Both the position numbers and the translations under genes were made by a program. From assembly GCF_014641075.1 (NCBI RefSeq), contig NZ_BMHP01000007.1:62001-126000 (forward strand): a DNA stretch of 64,000 nucleotides, in the 5' to 3' direction. Positions 35,349 to 43,780 of the stretch are shown piece by piece. The notes beneath the pieces were generated by a model. It was not told the DNA's origin and did no database searches. It saw nothing but the letters and a program-made list of their open reading frames with translations. The stretch's first letter is position 1, and the number at the start of each line of letters is the position of its first letter. The stretch comes from Paenibacillus nasutitermitis (GTDB lineage Bacteria; Bacillota; Bacilli; Paenibacillales; Paenibacillaceae).

Positions 35349-36059
35349 ATGGCATCTTTGTTTAACAAGAAGGGTTTAATTGTATCTTGTCAGGCTTATC
35401 CGGGAGATCCTTTATTCGGAGAAGAAATGATGGTTCGTATGGCGCTGGCAGCTGTACAGGGCGGTGCAATTGGCATTCGTTCGAATGGGGCTGCTGATAT
35501 TAAAGCCATAAAAAAAGTGGTTAACGTGCCTGTTATTGGCTTGCTGAAGCGAAAAATAAAAGATTCGGACATTTATATTACGCCAGATCTCGAGGATGTC
35601 CAAACGATATTGGAGGCCGGGGCTGATATCGTTGCTTTGGATGTAACGGACCGTGAAGACCGTTATTCCAAGGTTAAAGGTATGATAGACTATATTCATC
35701 AAGCAGGGGCGCAGGTGATGGCTGATATTTCAATAGCAGAGGAGGCCATTATGGCCCAGCAGCTGGGTGCGGACTATGTTTCCACTACACTGTCCGGGTA
35801 TACGCCCTACAGCCTTCAGCAGGAAGAGCCGGATTTGAAGCTGGTGGAAACGCTAAAAAGCGTACTCAAGGTTCCTCTTATTGCTGAAGGAAAGATATGG
35901 CATGCAAATGACGCTGTATTGGCGCTATCGAGCGGAGCTGATTATGTGGTGGTCGGATCTGCGATTACCCGGCCGGAAATGGTAACAAAGCGCTTCACTG
36001 CTCAAATAAGTGAATATCTTAAAGAACAAGACAACGAACTATCCATCAAAGGAGACTGA
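35349..36059 (+). CDS. nanE: N-acylmannosamine-6-phosphate 2-epimerase, NanE
   Basis: A 236-residue TIM-barrel enzyme of the usual NanE length. The family signs are LIVSCQAYPGDPL at the N-terminus, GGAIGIRSNG near residue 40, PVIGLLKRK with the catalytic Lys region, IALDVT-like ADIVALDVTDR, and PLIAEGKIW near the C-terminus. It would convert ManNAc-6-P to GlcNAc-6-P. It is the clearest metabolic clue in this operon: a mannosamine-containing substrate is degraded. NagA and NagB are not in the window and would be supplied from elsewhere. Confidence 0.92.
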   Translation: MASLFNKKGLIVSCQAYPGDPLFGEEMMVRMALAAVQGGAIGIRSNGAADIKAIKKVVNVPVIGLLKRKIKDSDIYITPDLEDVQTILEAGADIVALDVTDREDRYSKVKGMIDYIHQAGAQVMADISIAEEAIMAQQLGADYVSTTLSGYTPYSLQQEEPDLKLVETLKSVLKVPLIAEGKIWHANDAVLALSSGADYVVVGSAITRPEMVTKRFTAQISEYLKEQDNELSIKGD

Positions 36060-36065
36060 ACCAAT

Positions 36066-37079
36066 ATGAAACAAATCGTAGTGAAGCAGCATGAAGCCGT
36101 CCTTCAAGAGGCTGAGGTGCCCGTATTAACGGCCGATCATCCTTATCGTGTACTGGTTAAGGTGAAATACTCTTCGATTAGTCCGGGAACCGAATTGAAT
36201 TTGATTCACAATATGGATGTTTCTGATGGCTTCAAACTTGGGTATAGCGCTTCTGGCGAGGTGATTGAGGTCGGCGGGAAAGTGACAGATTTAAAGGCTG
36301 GCGATTTGGTTGCCTGTTATGGCGGTCCCTATGTCTATCATGCTGAACAATTATCCGTACCTAGACAGCTGTGCGTCAAATTGCAATCGGACAAATATTT
36401 GCGAGAAGCTGCTTTGGTTGGATTAAGCTCTGTAGCTATTCATAGTGTCAGAAGACTTTCCTTGCAATTCGGGGAAACCGTTTGGGTCGTTGGCTTAGGG
36501 CTATTGGGTCAACTTATTGCAATGTTCAGCAAGCAGGCGAATTATCGCGTATTTGCTACCGATATGGATCCAGCGCGCGTAGCGGCAGCTAAAGCTATGG
36601 GGATCGATGCGTATATGGCTAATGATGAGCAATTGGGAGAGCAAATAGACCGGTTCACGGAAGGTCACGGCTTTGATAGTATTGCGCTTGTGGCCCACTC
36701 ATCCAGCTCGAAAATCATTGCATCCAGTATGGAAAAACTCGCTTTTCGGGGGAAATTTGCTTTAGTGGGCAATGTACCGATCGAATTCCCGCGCGAGCTG
36801 TTTTTCCAGAAGGAGGCCGATTTCATTATTGCGCGTGCTGCAGGTCCAGGCCGGTATGATGAACAGTACGAGGATCAAAACATCGATTATCCCAAATCAT
36901 ATGTCCGTTGGACCGAAGGCCGCAATATGGCCGAATTCGTTCGTCAGCTTGAAGCGGGCTTCATTCAGGTGGATGCGTTGATTACACAGGAATATTCTAT
37001 TCATGATGCGCCGGCTGCTTATATTGCCATGAAAGAGGATATCAGCAAGACACTGGGCGTAATCGTGCGCTACGACTGA
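36066..37079 (+). CDS. zinc-type MDR alcohol/polyol dehydrogenase
   Basis: A 337-residue medium-chain dehydrogenase. SISPGTELN is in the position of the GroES-like catalytic domain; the nucleotide fold reads VWVVGLGLLGQLIAMFSKQ, with Asp in FATDMDPARV pointing to NAD(H). The catalytic Cys/His pair of classical zinc enzymes is not obvious (SSISPGTE replaces CG.D.H). Relatives are often found with Gfo/Idh oxidoreductases in sugar operons, as here. It lies six bases after nanE. Confidence 0.85.
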   Translation: MKQIVVKQHEAVLQEAEVPVLTADHPYRVLVKVKYSSISPGTELNLIHNMDVSDGFKLGYSASGEVIEVGGKVTDLKAGDLVACYGGPYVYHAEQLSVPRQLCVKLQSDKYLREAALVGLSSVAIHSVRRLSLQFGETVWVVGLGLLGQLIAMFSKQANYRVFATDMDPARVAAAKAMGIDAYMANDEQLGEQIDRFTEGHGFDSIALVAHSSSSKIIASSMEKLAFRGKFALVGNVPIEFPRELFFQKEADFIIARAAGPGRYDEQYEDQNIDYPKSYVRWTEGRNMAEFVRQLEAGFIQVDALITQEYSIHDAPAAYIAMKEDISKTLGVIVRYD

Positions 37080-37125
37080 TTCTTCCGTCAGCATTACACA
37101 ACAAGGGCAGAAAGGATGTGTTAAA

Positions 37126-38028
37126 ATGAAGGAAAAGCTTAAAATCGGAATCATTGGTACGGATACCTCTCATTCCATTGCCTTTACGGAACTTCTAAAT
37201 GACAGCGCGCATCGTTATCATGTAGAGGGAGGGAAGGTTACGCTCGCTTATCCAGGCGGATCGCCTGATTTCGAGCTTAGCATTTCCAGAGTGGCTGCCT
37301 TTGCCGGTGAAATGAACAGCCGGTTCGGCGTTCAAATCGCCGAACGGCCGGAGCAGGTCGCGGAGGAATGTGATGCGGTGCTGCTGCTGTCCGCGGACGG
37401 ACGTGTGCACAAGGAGCTGTTTGAAGCCATTGTTCCTTATGGGAAGCCGATATTCATTGATAAGCCTCTAGCGGCCAGCGTGGTAGAGGCGGAGTTTATT
37501 GCCAAGCTGGCTGAGCAATGGTCTGTGCCTGTCATGAGCACATCAGCGCTGCGGTATGCAGCGGCATTAACCAAACAGAACACGAATACGGATGATAAAG
37601 TCATTCGTGTTGATTGTTATGGTCCCATGTATATGGAGCCGACGCAATCGGGCTACTTCTGGTATGGCATCCATCTGGTTGAAATGCTGTTTACGGTGCT
37701 TGGCAGCGATTGCGAGCAGATTAACGCATCGGGCAGCGGCGATAAGGAAACGATTACCGGGATATGGAAGAACGGAGTGGTCGGTACGATTCAAGGGAGC
37801 AAATCGGGAGGGTTCCCTTTTGTTGCGGCGATTCATCGGGAGCATAGTTCCTCTTTCGTAGACATTGCATCAGAGGAGAAGCCTTTTTATGCAAGTCTGC
37901 TTGAGCAGGTCATGACCATGTTCCATACGGGGATTCCAACGGTAGACATGAGCACAACCCTGCAAGTGATTCGGTTTATCGAAGCAGCTAATGAGAGCAG
38001 GGATTCGGGCAAACCGGTTATGCTCTAA
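37126..38028 (+). CDS. Gfo/Idh/MocA-family oxidoreductase
   Basis: A 300-residue protein with the N-terminal NAD-binding pattern KIGIIGTDTSHSIAFTELL and a middle IFIDKPLAASVVEA, the family EKP-like motif (here DKP). Members oxidise, reduce or epimerise sugars and inositols. The N-terminus has TDTSH in place of the usual GxGxxG, so cofactor use may be unusual. It is in the tight operon with the MDR dehydrogenase, and the two may act in sequence on the same sugar. Confidence 0.83.
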   Translation: MKEKLKIGIIGTDTSHSIAFTELLNDSAHRYHVEGGKVTLAYPGGSPDFELSISRVAAFAGEMNSRFGVQIAERPEQVAEECDAVLLLSADGRVHKELFEAIVPYGKPIFIDKPLAASVVEAEFIAKLAEQWSVPVMSTSALRYAAALTKQNTNTDDKVIRVDCYGPMYMEPTQSGYFWYGIHLVEMLFTVLGSDCEQINASGSGDKETITGIWKNGVVGTIQGSKSGGFPFVAAIHREHSSSFVDIASEEKPFYASLLEQVMTMFHTGIPTVDMSTTLQVIRFIEAANESRDSGKPVML

Positions 38029-38049
38029 AAAAAAATATAGAGGTGAGCC

Positions 38050-38826
38050 ATGAATTATATCATCATAACGGATCTGGAGGGAGCAGCCGGTGTTGATTCC
38101 TTCACGCAAACCAGAACGACGGACAATAACATCAAGGGTCCCGGAATGAAGCAGCTGGCACGTGAGGTGAATGCTTGCGTGGCCGGCATAAGATCGGTGG
38201 ATGCTGACGCCGCTGTTGATGTGGTTGACGGGCATGGCACGGGAGGTCTGTTTCCTGAGGATTTGGTTGACAGCCACTATATAAGCTTAATTGGAACGAC
38301 CGTTAATCGTCTTCTAAACGATTATGATGCGATGTTATTCGTGGGGCAGCATGCCATGGCAGGGACCGTTGCGGCACCGCTCAACCATACATACTCCTCT
38401 TTGAAGATCATGTATTACCGATTAAACGGCATCTTTATTGGTGAGTTTGGTGCAATAGCGGTTGTGGCGGGAGTGAAAGGCACTCCTGTCATCTTTCTAT
38501 CCGGCGACGATAAGGCTGCAGCAGAAGCTAAAATGTTTATTCCGGAAATCGTAACCTCGATTACCAAACGGGGAACCGGCCTGGAGTCAGCCGAGCATCT
38601 GGATCCTGAGCAAGTCTGCACCAGCATTTACGAGGGTGCGGCAGAAGCGGTCAGGCGAATGGATCAGATTCCTGCTTTTGCACATATAAAGGCACCATTT
38701 ACTTTTGAAGCTCGCTATTATGAGCCCATCACCGATCCGTATTGGTTAGCCAATCCTGCTGCTGTCTTCATAGATGAGCGAACGGTCCAATTGACGACAT
38801 CGAATGTGTCTGAGCTGCCTTTTTAA
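38050..38826 (+). CDS. M55 family D-aminopeptidase, DppA-like
   Basis: A 258-residue metallopeptidase. The zinc motif TDLEGAAGV at the N-terminus has the DxEG signature; VVDGHGTGG (Asp, His) and FVGQHAMAG (His) follow in the right order for DppA. DppA cleaves D-amino-acid N-termini such as D-Ala-D-Ala. With an epimerase-like enzyme and NanE in the same operon it suggests that the imported molecule carries D-amino acids, as peptidoglycan fragments do. It is the last gene before the hairpin at 38909. Confidence 0.88.
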   Translation: MNYIIITDLEGAAGVDSFTQTRTTDNNIKGPGMKQLAREVNACVAGIRSVDADAAVDVVDGHGTGGLFPEDLVDSHYISLIGTTVNRLLNDYDAMLFVGQHAMAGTVAAPLNHTYSSLKIMYYRLNGIFIGEFGAIAVVAGVKGTPVIFLSGDDKAAAEAKMFIPEIVTSITKRGTGLESAEHLDPEQVCTSIYEGAAEAVRRMDQIPAFAHIKAPFTFEARYYEPITDPYWLANPAAVFIDERTVQLTTSNVSELPF

Positions 38827-38908
38827 TCTTTTTAATCGGCCCATTCGATTAGGAATGCATTGCAATGCATGGATTTGAGAGATACAGGAAATATTAATGA
38901 CAAATTGA

Positions 38909-38941
38909 AGCGGACGCCCTAGCCACGGGAGCCGCTCTCTT
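38909..38941 (+). terminator. possible terminator of the amino-sugar operon
   Basis: AGCGG...CCC and GGG...CCGCT form an interrupted stem, followed by CTCTTTG with few T. It is moderately convincing. Confidence 0.4.
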
Positions 38942-39067
38942 TGCTTGCATTGTTTTTAAATCAGTAATCGCAGGTTTTTAATTCTGGACAGGAAACGGGA
39001 GTGGGTCTCCTTCGCAGAAGCTTCATCATTCAACAAAGAGAATGGAATCGAGGGTAGGAGGCGCCAT

Positions 39068-40420
39068 ATGTGGACGGAAGAAGGAACGCAAACGACGGAA
39101 ATGCCAGAAATTCGAATCGCGATTATAGGCCCTCGGGCGATGATGAAAAAAATGGAGCACTGCCTCAAAGGCTTCCCTTCCTTTGTTTCAATCCTAAAAG
39201 AATACCAAACCGTATCCGAAGCTGCTGAGCTTGCTCGTGCCGCAAATGCGGAGGCGGATGTTATGCTCTTCACGGGAGAGATTCCGTATGAGTTTGCGAA
39301 GTCGAAGGTACAGCTTCGAATTCCTGCCCTGTTCGTTCCATTAACAAGCTCAAGTTTATACAGCTGCTTGTTCCGGCTGGAACGAACGCATGGTATATCT
39401 TCTCTGTCTGTGGATACGCTGTCGAAGACGATGATCGAAACGGCGCTTCATGAGCTTGGCGGGCCAGAGGTGGAGCTGGAGATTTATGAAAAGACTGCGC
39501 ATCCAACGGAGAAGGACTTGCTGCAGTTTCACCGGGAGCAGCATAAAACAGGGCGTTCGTTATGTGCGCTGACGGCGTTTAACAGCGTGGCTGTGCAATT
39601 GGCCAAGGATGGGATTCCCTGTGAATGTATCGTGCCTACGAATCAGGATATTATTGTAACCCTGGAGCGTGCGCTGCTGTCGACGGAATGGCGGAGGAAG
39701 AAAGAAGCGCAGGTCGTTATGGGGCTGATTCATGTCGATAACTTCTCCAAGCTTGCTGACTCACAAATATCCGAGCATGAGGTGCAGCGGCTTCAGCTCG
39801 ATATTCATCATATGGTATTGAATTTCGTTGAACATCTGGATGGACACCTTACGCAGCTAGCTGCAAATGAGTATTTATTTGTCACGACACGCGGCATTTT
39901 TGAACGTGAGACAGGCGGCTACAAACGAATCCCATTAGCCAAAAAGCTTGAAAGGGCGTATGGCGTCCACTTGAGCATTGGAGTCGGTTTTGGCTACTCT
40001 GCTGGAGAAGCGGGCATGCATGCCCGGCAATCCCTTCGTCTGGCTCGAGACGGCGGGGGAGATAATTGCTTTATTGTCAGGGAAGATGAAAGCGTTATTG
40101 GTCCGCTGGAAATGACTGAACCTAAGGGGCTTGATTTATCACTCGTTGACGCCGCCTTAGTGAAAAAAGCGGAAGCGGCCGGTTTGACTTCGATCTACCT
40201 GAGCAGGCTGATTTCGCATACGACGCGTTTTGGGAGAATCGATTATTACGCGCAAGAGCTGGCTTCCGTTCTAGGCGTGACAACACGAAGCGTACACCGC
40301 TTTTTGCTGGCATGGATGGATGCGGGCCTGATCGATATTATCGGTGAAGAAAAAGGAGCCTCCAGGGGGCGTCCGAGACAAAAATACAGAATGACTTTTT
40401 TAAATGACAAGAAGGTTTAG
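39068..40420 (+). CDS. transcriptional regulator with PrpR_N-like and degenerate GGDEF-like domains
   Basis: A 450-residue protein behind GGTAGGAGG. Residues 15-190 resemble a PrpR-N or periplasmic-fold sensor (RIAIIGPRAMMKKM at the start). Residues 210-350 have the shape of a GGDEF-like domain (LSIGVGFGYSAGEAGMHARQSLRLA) without the GGDEF motif, as in CdaR-type proteins. Residues 375-440 form a winged helix (YYAQELASVLGVTTRSVHRFLL) with a basic GASRGRPRQKY wing. It probably senses a small ligand and controls the preceding catabolic operon, in addition to the RpiR protein. Confidence 0.75.
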   Translation: MWTEEGTQTTEMPEIRIAIIGPRAMMKKMEHCLKGFPSFVSILKEYQTVSEAAELARAANAEADVMLFTGEIPYEFAKSKVQLRIPALFVPLTSSSLYSCLFRLERTHGISSLSVDTLSKTMIETALHELGGPEVELEIYEKTAHPTEKDLLQFHREQHKTGRSLCALTAFNSVAVQLAKDGIPCECIVPTNQDIIVTLERALLSTEWRRKKEAQVVMGLIHVDNFSKLADSQISEHEVQRLQLDIHHMVLNFVEHLDGHLTQLAANEYLFVTTRGIFERETGGYKRIPLAKKLERAYGVHLSIGVGFGYSAGEAGMHARQSLRLARDGGGDNCFIVREDESVIGPLEMTEPKGLDLSLVDAALVKKAEAAGLTSIYLSRLISHTTRFGRIDYYAQELASVLGVTTRSVHRFLLAWMDAGLIDIIGEEKGASRGRPRQKYRMTFLNDKKV

Positions 40421-40547
40421 CCTCTATGCGTATGCCTTTGATGAAGGAAACAGCCAGTCAGGGCACGCTAACGCCATGGCCGGCTGTCTGTAGTTTCGGG
40501 GAATGAACGAAAGGGTAAGTCCCGGAATTCCCAATCGATGATCCCTG

Positions 40548-41510
40548 TTACTCGGGACGAGCTGCATAGGTCATGTTTGAAGATTTAGAAAGCCAGTCCA
40601 CAAAACCGCCTCTTAATAAGGATCGGCTGCGCTCGGAAAGGCTTTCACCGGATTTCTCCAGCTGGCTGACGAGCGATTGATGGAACGCGAACAACATAGG
40701 CGCGTCAAACGAGCCTTGCCGAAGATATTCATGCCGCTGTGCTGCAGTCTTTGCAAAACGCCCCAACACGCCATTGATGCCGACCGCCTGTTTGACCTCA
40801 AGCGCGGTAAGCGGGCTGTCTTCGGGAAGCTGACGTTCTTTACGAATAAAGCTCAGGAGGCTGTTGCCGCTGCCTTCCATAAGATCATTCTCCCAATCGG
40901 CCCAATCATCTGCCATCTGAAGCGTGGTGAGCACGCTGTCTACCGCATCCGATACGGCGGGTATCAGCGTTTCACGGCCGGAAAGCAGCAGCGCTCCCGT
41001 ACTTGCCAGCTTGACGGGGCTTGCTTTCATGGCCAGGGAGTAGTCAGAATAAGAGGCTTGTCCTTCCGTTGCGACGGCAACTGCCCATTCCCCGATATAG
41101 CGGCTGAAGAAATGCCAGAATGGCGAGTCCGGAGGAAACGTTTCGCGGTAGATATCCAGAAATGCGACGTACAGCAGATTGCCGAGCGCCAGTTGTTCCT
41201 TCCAGTCATCGGGTGAGGTATCCATCAAGTCATCCTGGACAAAAAAATAAAGCATAATAAAGACATTGGCTAAAGATAGCTTGCGGCTTGCAGCGGAATC
41301 TGTCCCGGTCACGTCCTGCAGCCAGAAGGGAAGCAGGTAACAGATATAATTCTTGGTGCTGTCCGGCAATAGGGGATTATACTGGTCTACATAAGCAAGC
41401 CCAAGCGCGGCCAGAGGTTTCGGGAAAACGGAGACAATAGCCTTCGCATCCTCAAAGACAACGGCAAGATCCTCATTATAAGAGGTTTTCCAATTCATGA
41501 TTGCGACCAC
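40548..41510 (-). CDS. class I isoprenoid-synthase-like enzyme
   Basis: A 320-residue all-helical protein. GTG 41510 follows AAAGGA by eight bases; ATG 41498 is an alternative. It has a first Asp-rich motif QDDLMD (Asp93, Asp94, Asp97) and a second metal-binding region DDWADWENDL (201-210) followed by SGNSLL, the two motifs that bind the diphosphate through magnesium in class I terpene enzymes and prenyl synthases. The spacing of about 108 residues fits that fold. It lacks partner biosynthetic genes. A prenyltransferase or terpene cyclase is likely, and the product is unknown. Confidence 0.78.
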   Translation of the reverse strand: MVAIMNWKTSYNEDLAVVFEDAKAIVSVFPKPLAALGLAYVDQYNPLLPDSTKNYICYLLPFWLQDVTGTDSAASRKLSLANVFIMLYFFVQDDLMDTSPDDWKEQLALGNLLYVAFLDIYRETFPPDSPFWHFFSRYIGEWAVAVATEGQASYSDYSLAMKASPVKLASTGALLLSGRETLIPAVSDAVDSVLTTLQMADDWADWENDLMEGSGNSLLSFIRKERQLPEDSPLTALEVKQAVGINGVLGRFAKTAAQRHEYLRQGSFDAPMLFAFHQSLVSQLEKSGESLSERSRSLLRGGFVDWLSKSSNMTYAARPE

Positions 41511-41733
41511 AACCCTATCCTTTTATTTGAAACTCCTGCTAGCTTAATAGAAGTATAACCTAGTTCAGAAGACCCATCAATATCCTGAATTTAGAGAAAA
41601 TGGAAAAATGGAATCTTGCATGCTTCCGGGCTTATTTTTCATTGACGCGGCTTGCAAGTCGGAGTTGTTCTGAATGGCTGTTTCGGGCTACAATAAAGGA
41701 CAGCATAGAAGTGGAGAGGACGGGATCGTTATA

Positions 41734-41904
41734 ATGGACGTAACCATATTAACCGGACGTTTGGAGCAGGCTGAGCGGGAGATTGCTGCTTTAACGGAAG
41801 ACAAACTGCGCCTTGAGCGTGAGGTTGCCAAGCTGCGAAGTCTGCTCCGGGCCAGGCCGCAGGATGCGATGTCCTCCAGACTGAAGGATGCCCTCAGAGA
41901 ATAA
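41734..41904 (+). CDS. small coiled-coil protein
   Basis: A 56-residue hypothetical protein; ATG 41734 is the likely start, although GAGAGGA is 13 bases upstream. Nearly all residues fall into one leucine-heptad helix (LEQAEREIAALTEDKLRLEREV). It may be a short scaffold or adaptor. No family is recognised. Confidence 0.55.
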   Translation: MDVTILTGRLEQAEREIAALTEDKLRLEREVAKLRSLLRARPQDAMSSRLKDALRE

Positions 41905-42027
41905 CTCGGGGCTGTTACCGGCAGGATAAGGTTGTACGCTTGTTGGCCCAATTTTATTAATAAACTGGAAAGAATGCAGAAAACGCGCTACAATATAACT
42001 AGTACACACAACAGATGAGGTGATTAC

Positions 42028-42240
42028 GTGTCAGAGGAACAAACCACACCGAATGCTGAAGATAAGCAGGAGCCGAAGAAAATCTCACTGGCTGAAGCAG
42101 TTAAGCAGAAGTTGGCCCAGAAGAAGCTGGAGCAGGCAAATGGCGGCAAGCAAAAACATGGACCAGGCGGCAATCAACAAGTAATGAAAAGCCAAAATAC
42201 AAAAAAAGTGAACAACCAGCGCAAAAAAATGGGTGTTTAG
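42028..42240 (+). CDS. small basic hydrophilic protein
   Basis: A 70-residue protein with GTG 42028, seven bases after GAGGTG. It is Lys/Gln/Asn-rich (KISLAEAVKQKLAQKK, then GGKQKHGPGG) with no hydrophobic segment. It may bind nucleic acid, but this is only composition. A terminator follows at once. Confidence 0.6.
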   Translation: MSEEQTTPNAEDKQEPKKISLAEAVKQKLAQKKLEQANGGKQKHGPGGNQQVMKSQNTKKVNNQRKKMGV

Positions 42241-42256
42241 GAACATGGCAGCACAC

Positions 42257-42290
42257 AAAAAACCGGAGCGGAAGCTGCACCGGTTTTTTA
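42257..42290. terminator. terminator, usable in both directions
   Basis: AAAAAACCGG and CCGGTTTTTT flank a short loop. It closes the small basic protein gene and may serve the SDR gene on the minus strand. Confidence 0.8.
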
Positions 42291-42346
42291 CGTTTTCTGG
42301 ATATGAATAGGTTGAGCAAAAGGACGCGAATATGAAGCGGAATCTT

Positions 42347-43192
42347 TCACGGCTTCCGGCGGATTGCCCACTGGACAATGGTTTCATAGATTCTCCAGGG
42401 AAGGATGGCCCGGATCAGCAAGGTCATTCTGATTCCGCGTCCGAGCGGATAACGAAGCCTTGGCGCACCTTGGCGCACGATGCTTACAATTGCGGAGGCT
42501 ACATCGCGAGGGTCAGCGGCATGTTCCGCCGTCTTTTTTGTTTTTTCCAGAATCTGCGCAAGTTGAGAGGCATAAGCGGAGCTTCCGTCACCTGCCATAT
42601 TGCTGAGGCCTTTGCGCCAGATATCCGTCCCGTAAGCGCCTGGTTCGACAAGCGCAACACGTATACCCCAGGGATAAAGCTCGTGACGGAGCGATTCACT
42701 GAATCCCTCCAGGGCAAACTTGGACGAGACATAGGGAGCGAAGCCGGGCATGCCCATAAGCCCGCTGATACTGCTTACATTAATAATGATGCCTCTGCGG
42801 CGGGAGCGCATAGAGGGAAGAACGGCTTGTGTCATGGCGATTGCGCCAAGCACATTCGTTCGCAGAAGCGCTGACCATTTCTCGATGGACACATCCTCGG
42901 CGAACCCGCCGAGCGCGTAACCTGCGTTGTTGACTAGCACATCGATACTGCCGAACTCCGCTTCACACTCCCGGACTACGGCTGTTATTTGATCATATTG
43001 GGTAATGTCCAGTTCTTTGCACACCACAAGCCTGTCGCATGCAGCAGCTTCAGCGGCCTCCAAGAGCTCCTTCGAACGGCTGATATCCCGCATAGTAGCG
43101 ACCACCTGAAATCCGGAAGCCGCAAAGGCAAGGGCTGTAAGAAATCCGAAACCGCTGGAGCAGCCGGTAATTAAAACTACAGCCGGCCGCAA
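42347..43192 (-). CDS. short-chain dehydrogenase/reductase
   Basis: A 281-residue classical SDR. TITGCSSGFG-type cofactor motif (ITGCSSGFGFLTAL) at residues 8-21, NNAG near 90, catalytic Ser in INVSSISG near 138 and YVSSK (Tyr, Lys) near 152. The substrate is unknown. TTG 43192 is used as start, but AAGGGGG at about 43222-43228 is spaced for a non-standard CTG at 43213 in the same frame, so the first residues are uncertain. It lies about 60 bases after the XRE gene on the same strand. Confidence 0.88.
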   Translation of the reverse strand: MRPAVVLITGCSSGFGFLTALAFAASGFQVVATMRDISRSKELLEAAEAAACDRLVVCKELDITQYDQITAVVRECEAEFGSIDVLVNNAGYALGGFAEDVSIEKWSALLRTNVLGAIAMTQAVLPSMRSRRRGIIINVSSISGLMGMPGFAPYVSSKFALEGFSESLRHELYPWGIRVALVEPGAYGTDIWRKGLSNMAGDGSSAYASQLAQILEKTKKTAEHAADPRDVASAIVSIVRQGAPRLRYPLGRGIRMTLLIRAILPWRIYETIVQWAIRRKP

Positions 43193-43252
43193 ATGGCCTT
43201 GTTTTGCGTACAGAGAAACAACCCCCTTGAGCGGTGGCGGGAACAGTAAATA

Positions 43253-43576
43253 TTACGGCTTGCCTCCGGCAATCCATTTTCGGTAAATCGTCAAGCTGTC
43301 CAGCAAATAATTCGACTCGTCCTCAGTCAGAGTTTCCTTAAACATGCCGGTAGCGCTTCGATCCTTCTTCAAGGGGTATGGAGCCTCACGGCCGACCAAA
43401 TCATCCAGCGTCACGGCGAAATAATCCGCGATGCGGATCAGGGTCCCCAGATCCGGTTCGTTGATGTTGTTTTCGTATTGGGAAATTGTCGACTTTGCTG
43501 TCTTTAAAAACGAGGCGAGCTGCTCCTGAGTCATGGACTGGCCCTTTCGCAGCTCGCGCAAACGTTTGCCAATCAT
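43253..43576 (-). CDS. XRE-family transcriptional regulator
   Basis: A 107-residue repressor-like protein. The helix-turn-helix is RLRELRKGQSMTQEQLASFL followed by TAKSTISQYENNINEP, as in small SinR/Xre-like proteins. A short C-terminal helical region (SNYLLDSLTIYRKWIAGG) may dimerise. It is divergent from the YjbR gene and upstream of the SDR gene. Palindromes in the divergent region, such as TTCAT-N5-ATGAA at 43730-43744, are candidate operators. Confidence 0.9.
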   Translation of the reverse strand: MIGKRLRELRKGQSMTQEQLASFLKTAKSTISQYENNINEPDLGTLIRIADYFAVTLDDLVGREAPYPLKKDRSATGMFKETLTEDESNYLLDSLTIYRKWIAGGKP

Positions 43577-43729
43577 TGTATCAACTCTTTTTATTTTGAA
43601 GTGGTCGTGATTATTATATTTAATTGTACACGGATCAGCAGATAGATTGGCGAGGACAAGACTTTAATTCATGATACATGTTATTATGTCTTGAAAAGAT
43701 GCCGAATAAACGTTAAAATAAGGAAATAG

Positions 43730-43744
43730 TTCATGTAATATGAA
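43730..43744. promoter_or_regulatory. TTCAT-N5-ATGAA dyad
   Basis: A perfect five-base inverted repeat upstream of the membrane-anchored YjbR gene. With a near copy around 43668-43679 (TTCATGATACATG) it could be bound by the divergent XRE protein. Confidence 0.35.
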
Positions 43745-43780
43745 TATATTTGCTGGATTTTTATTCGAAGGAGGAAGCGG

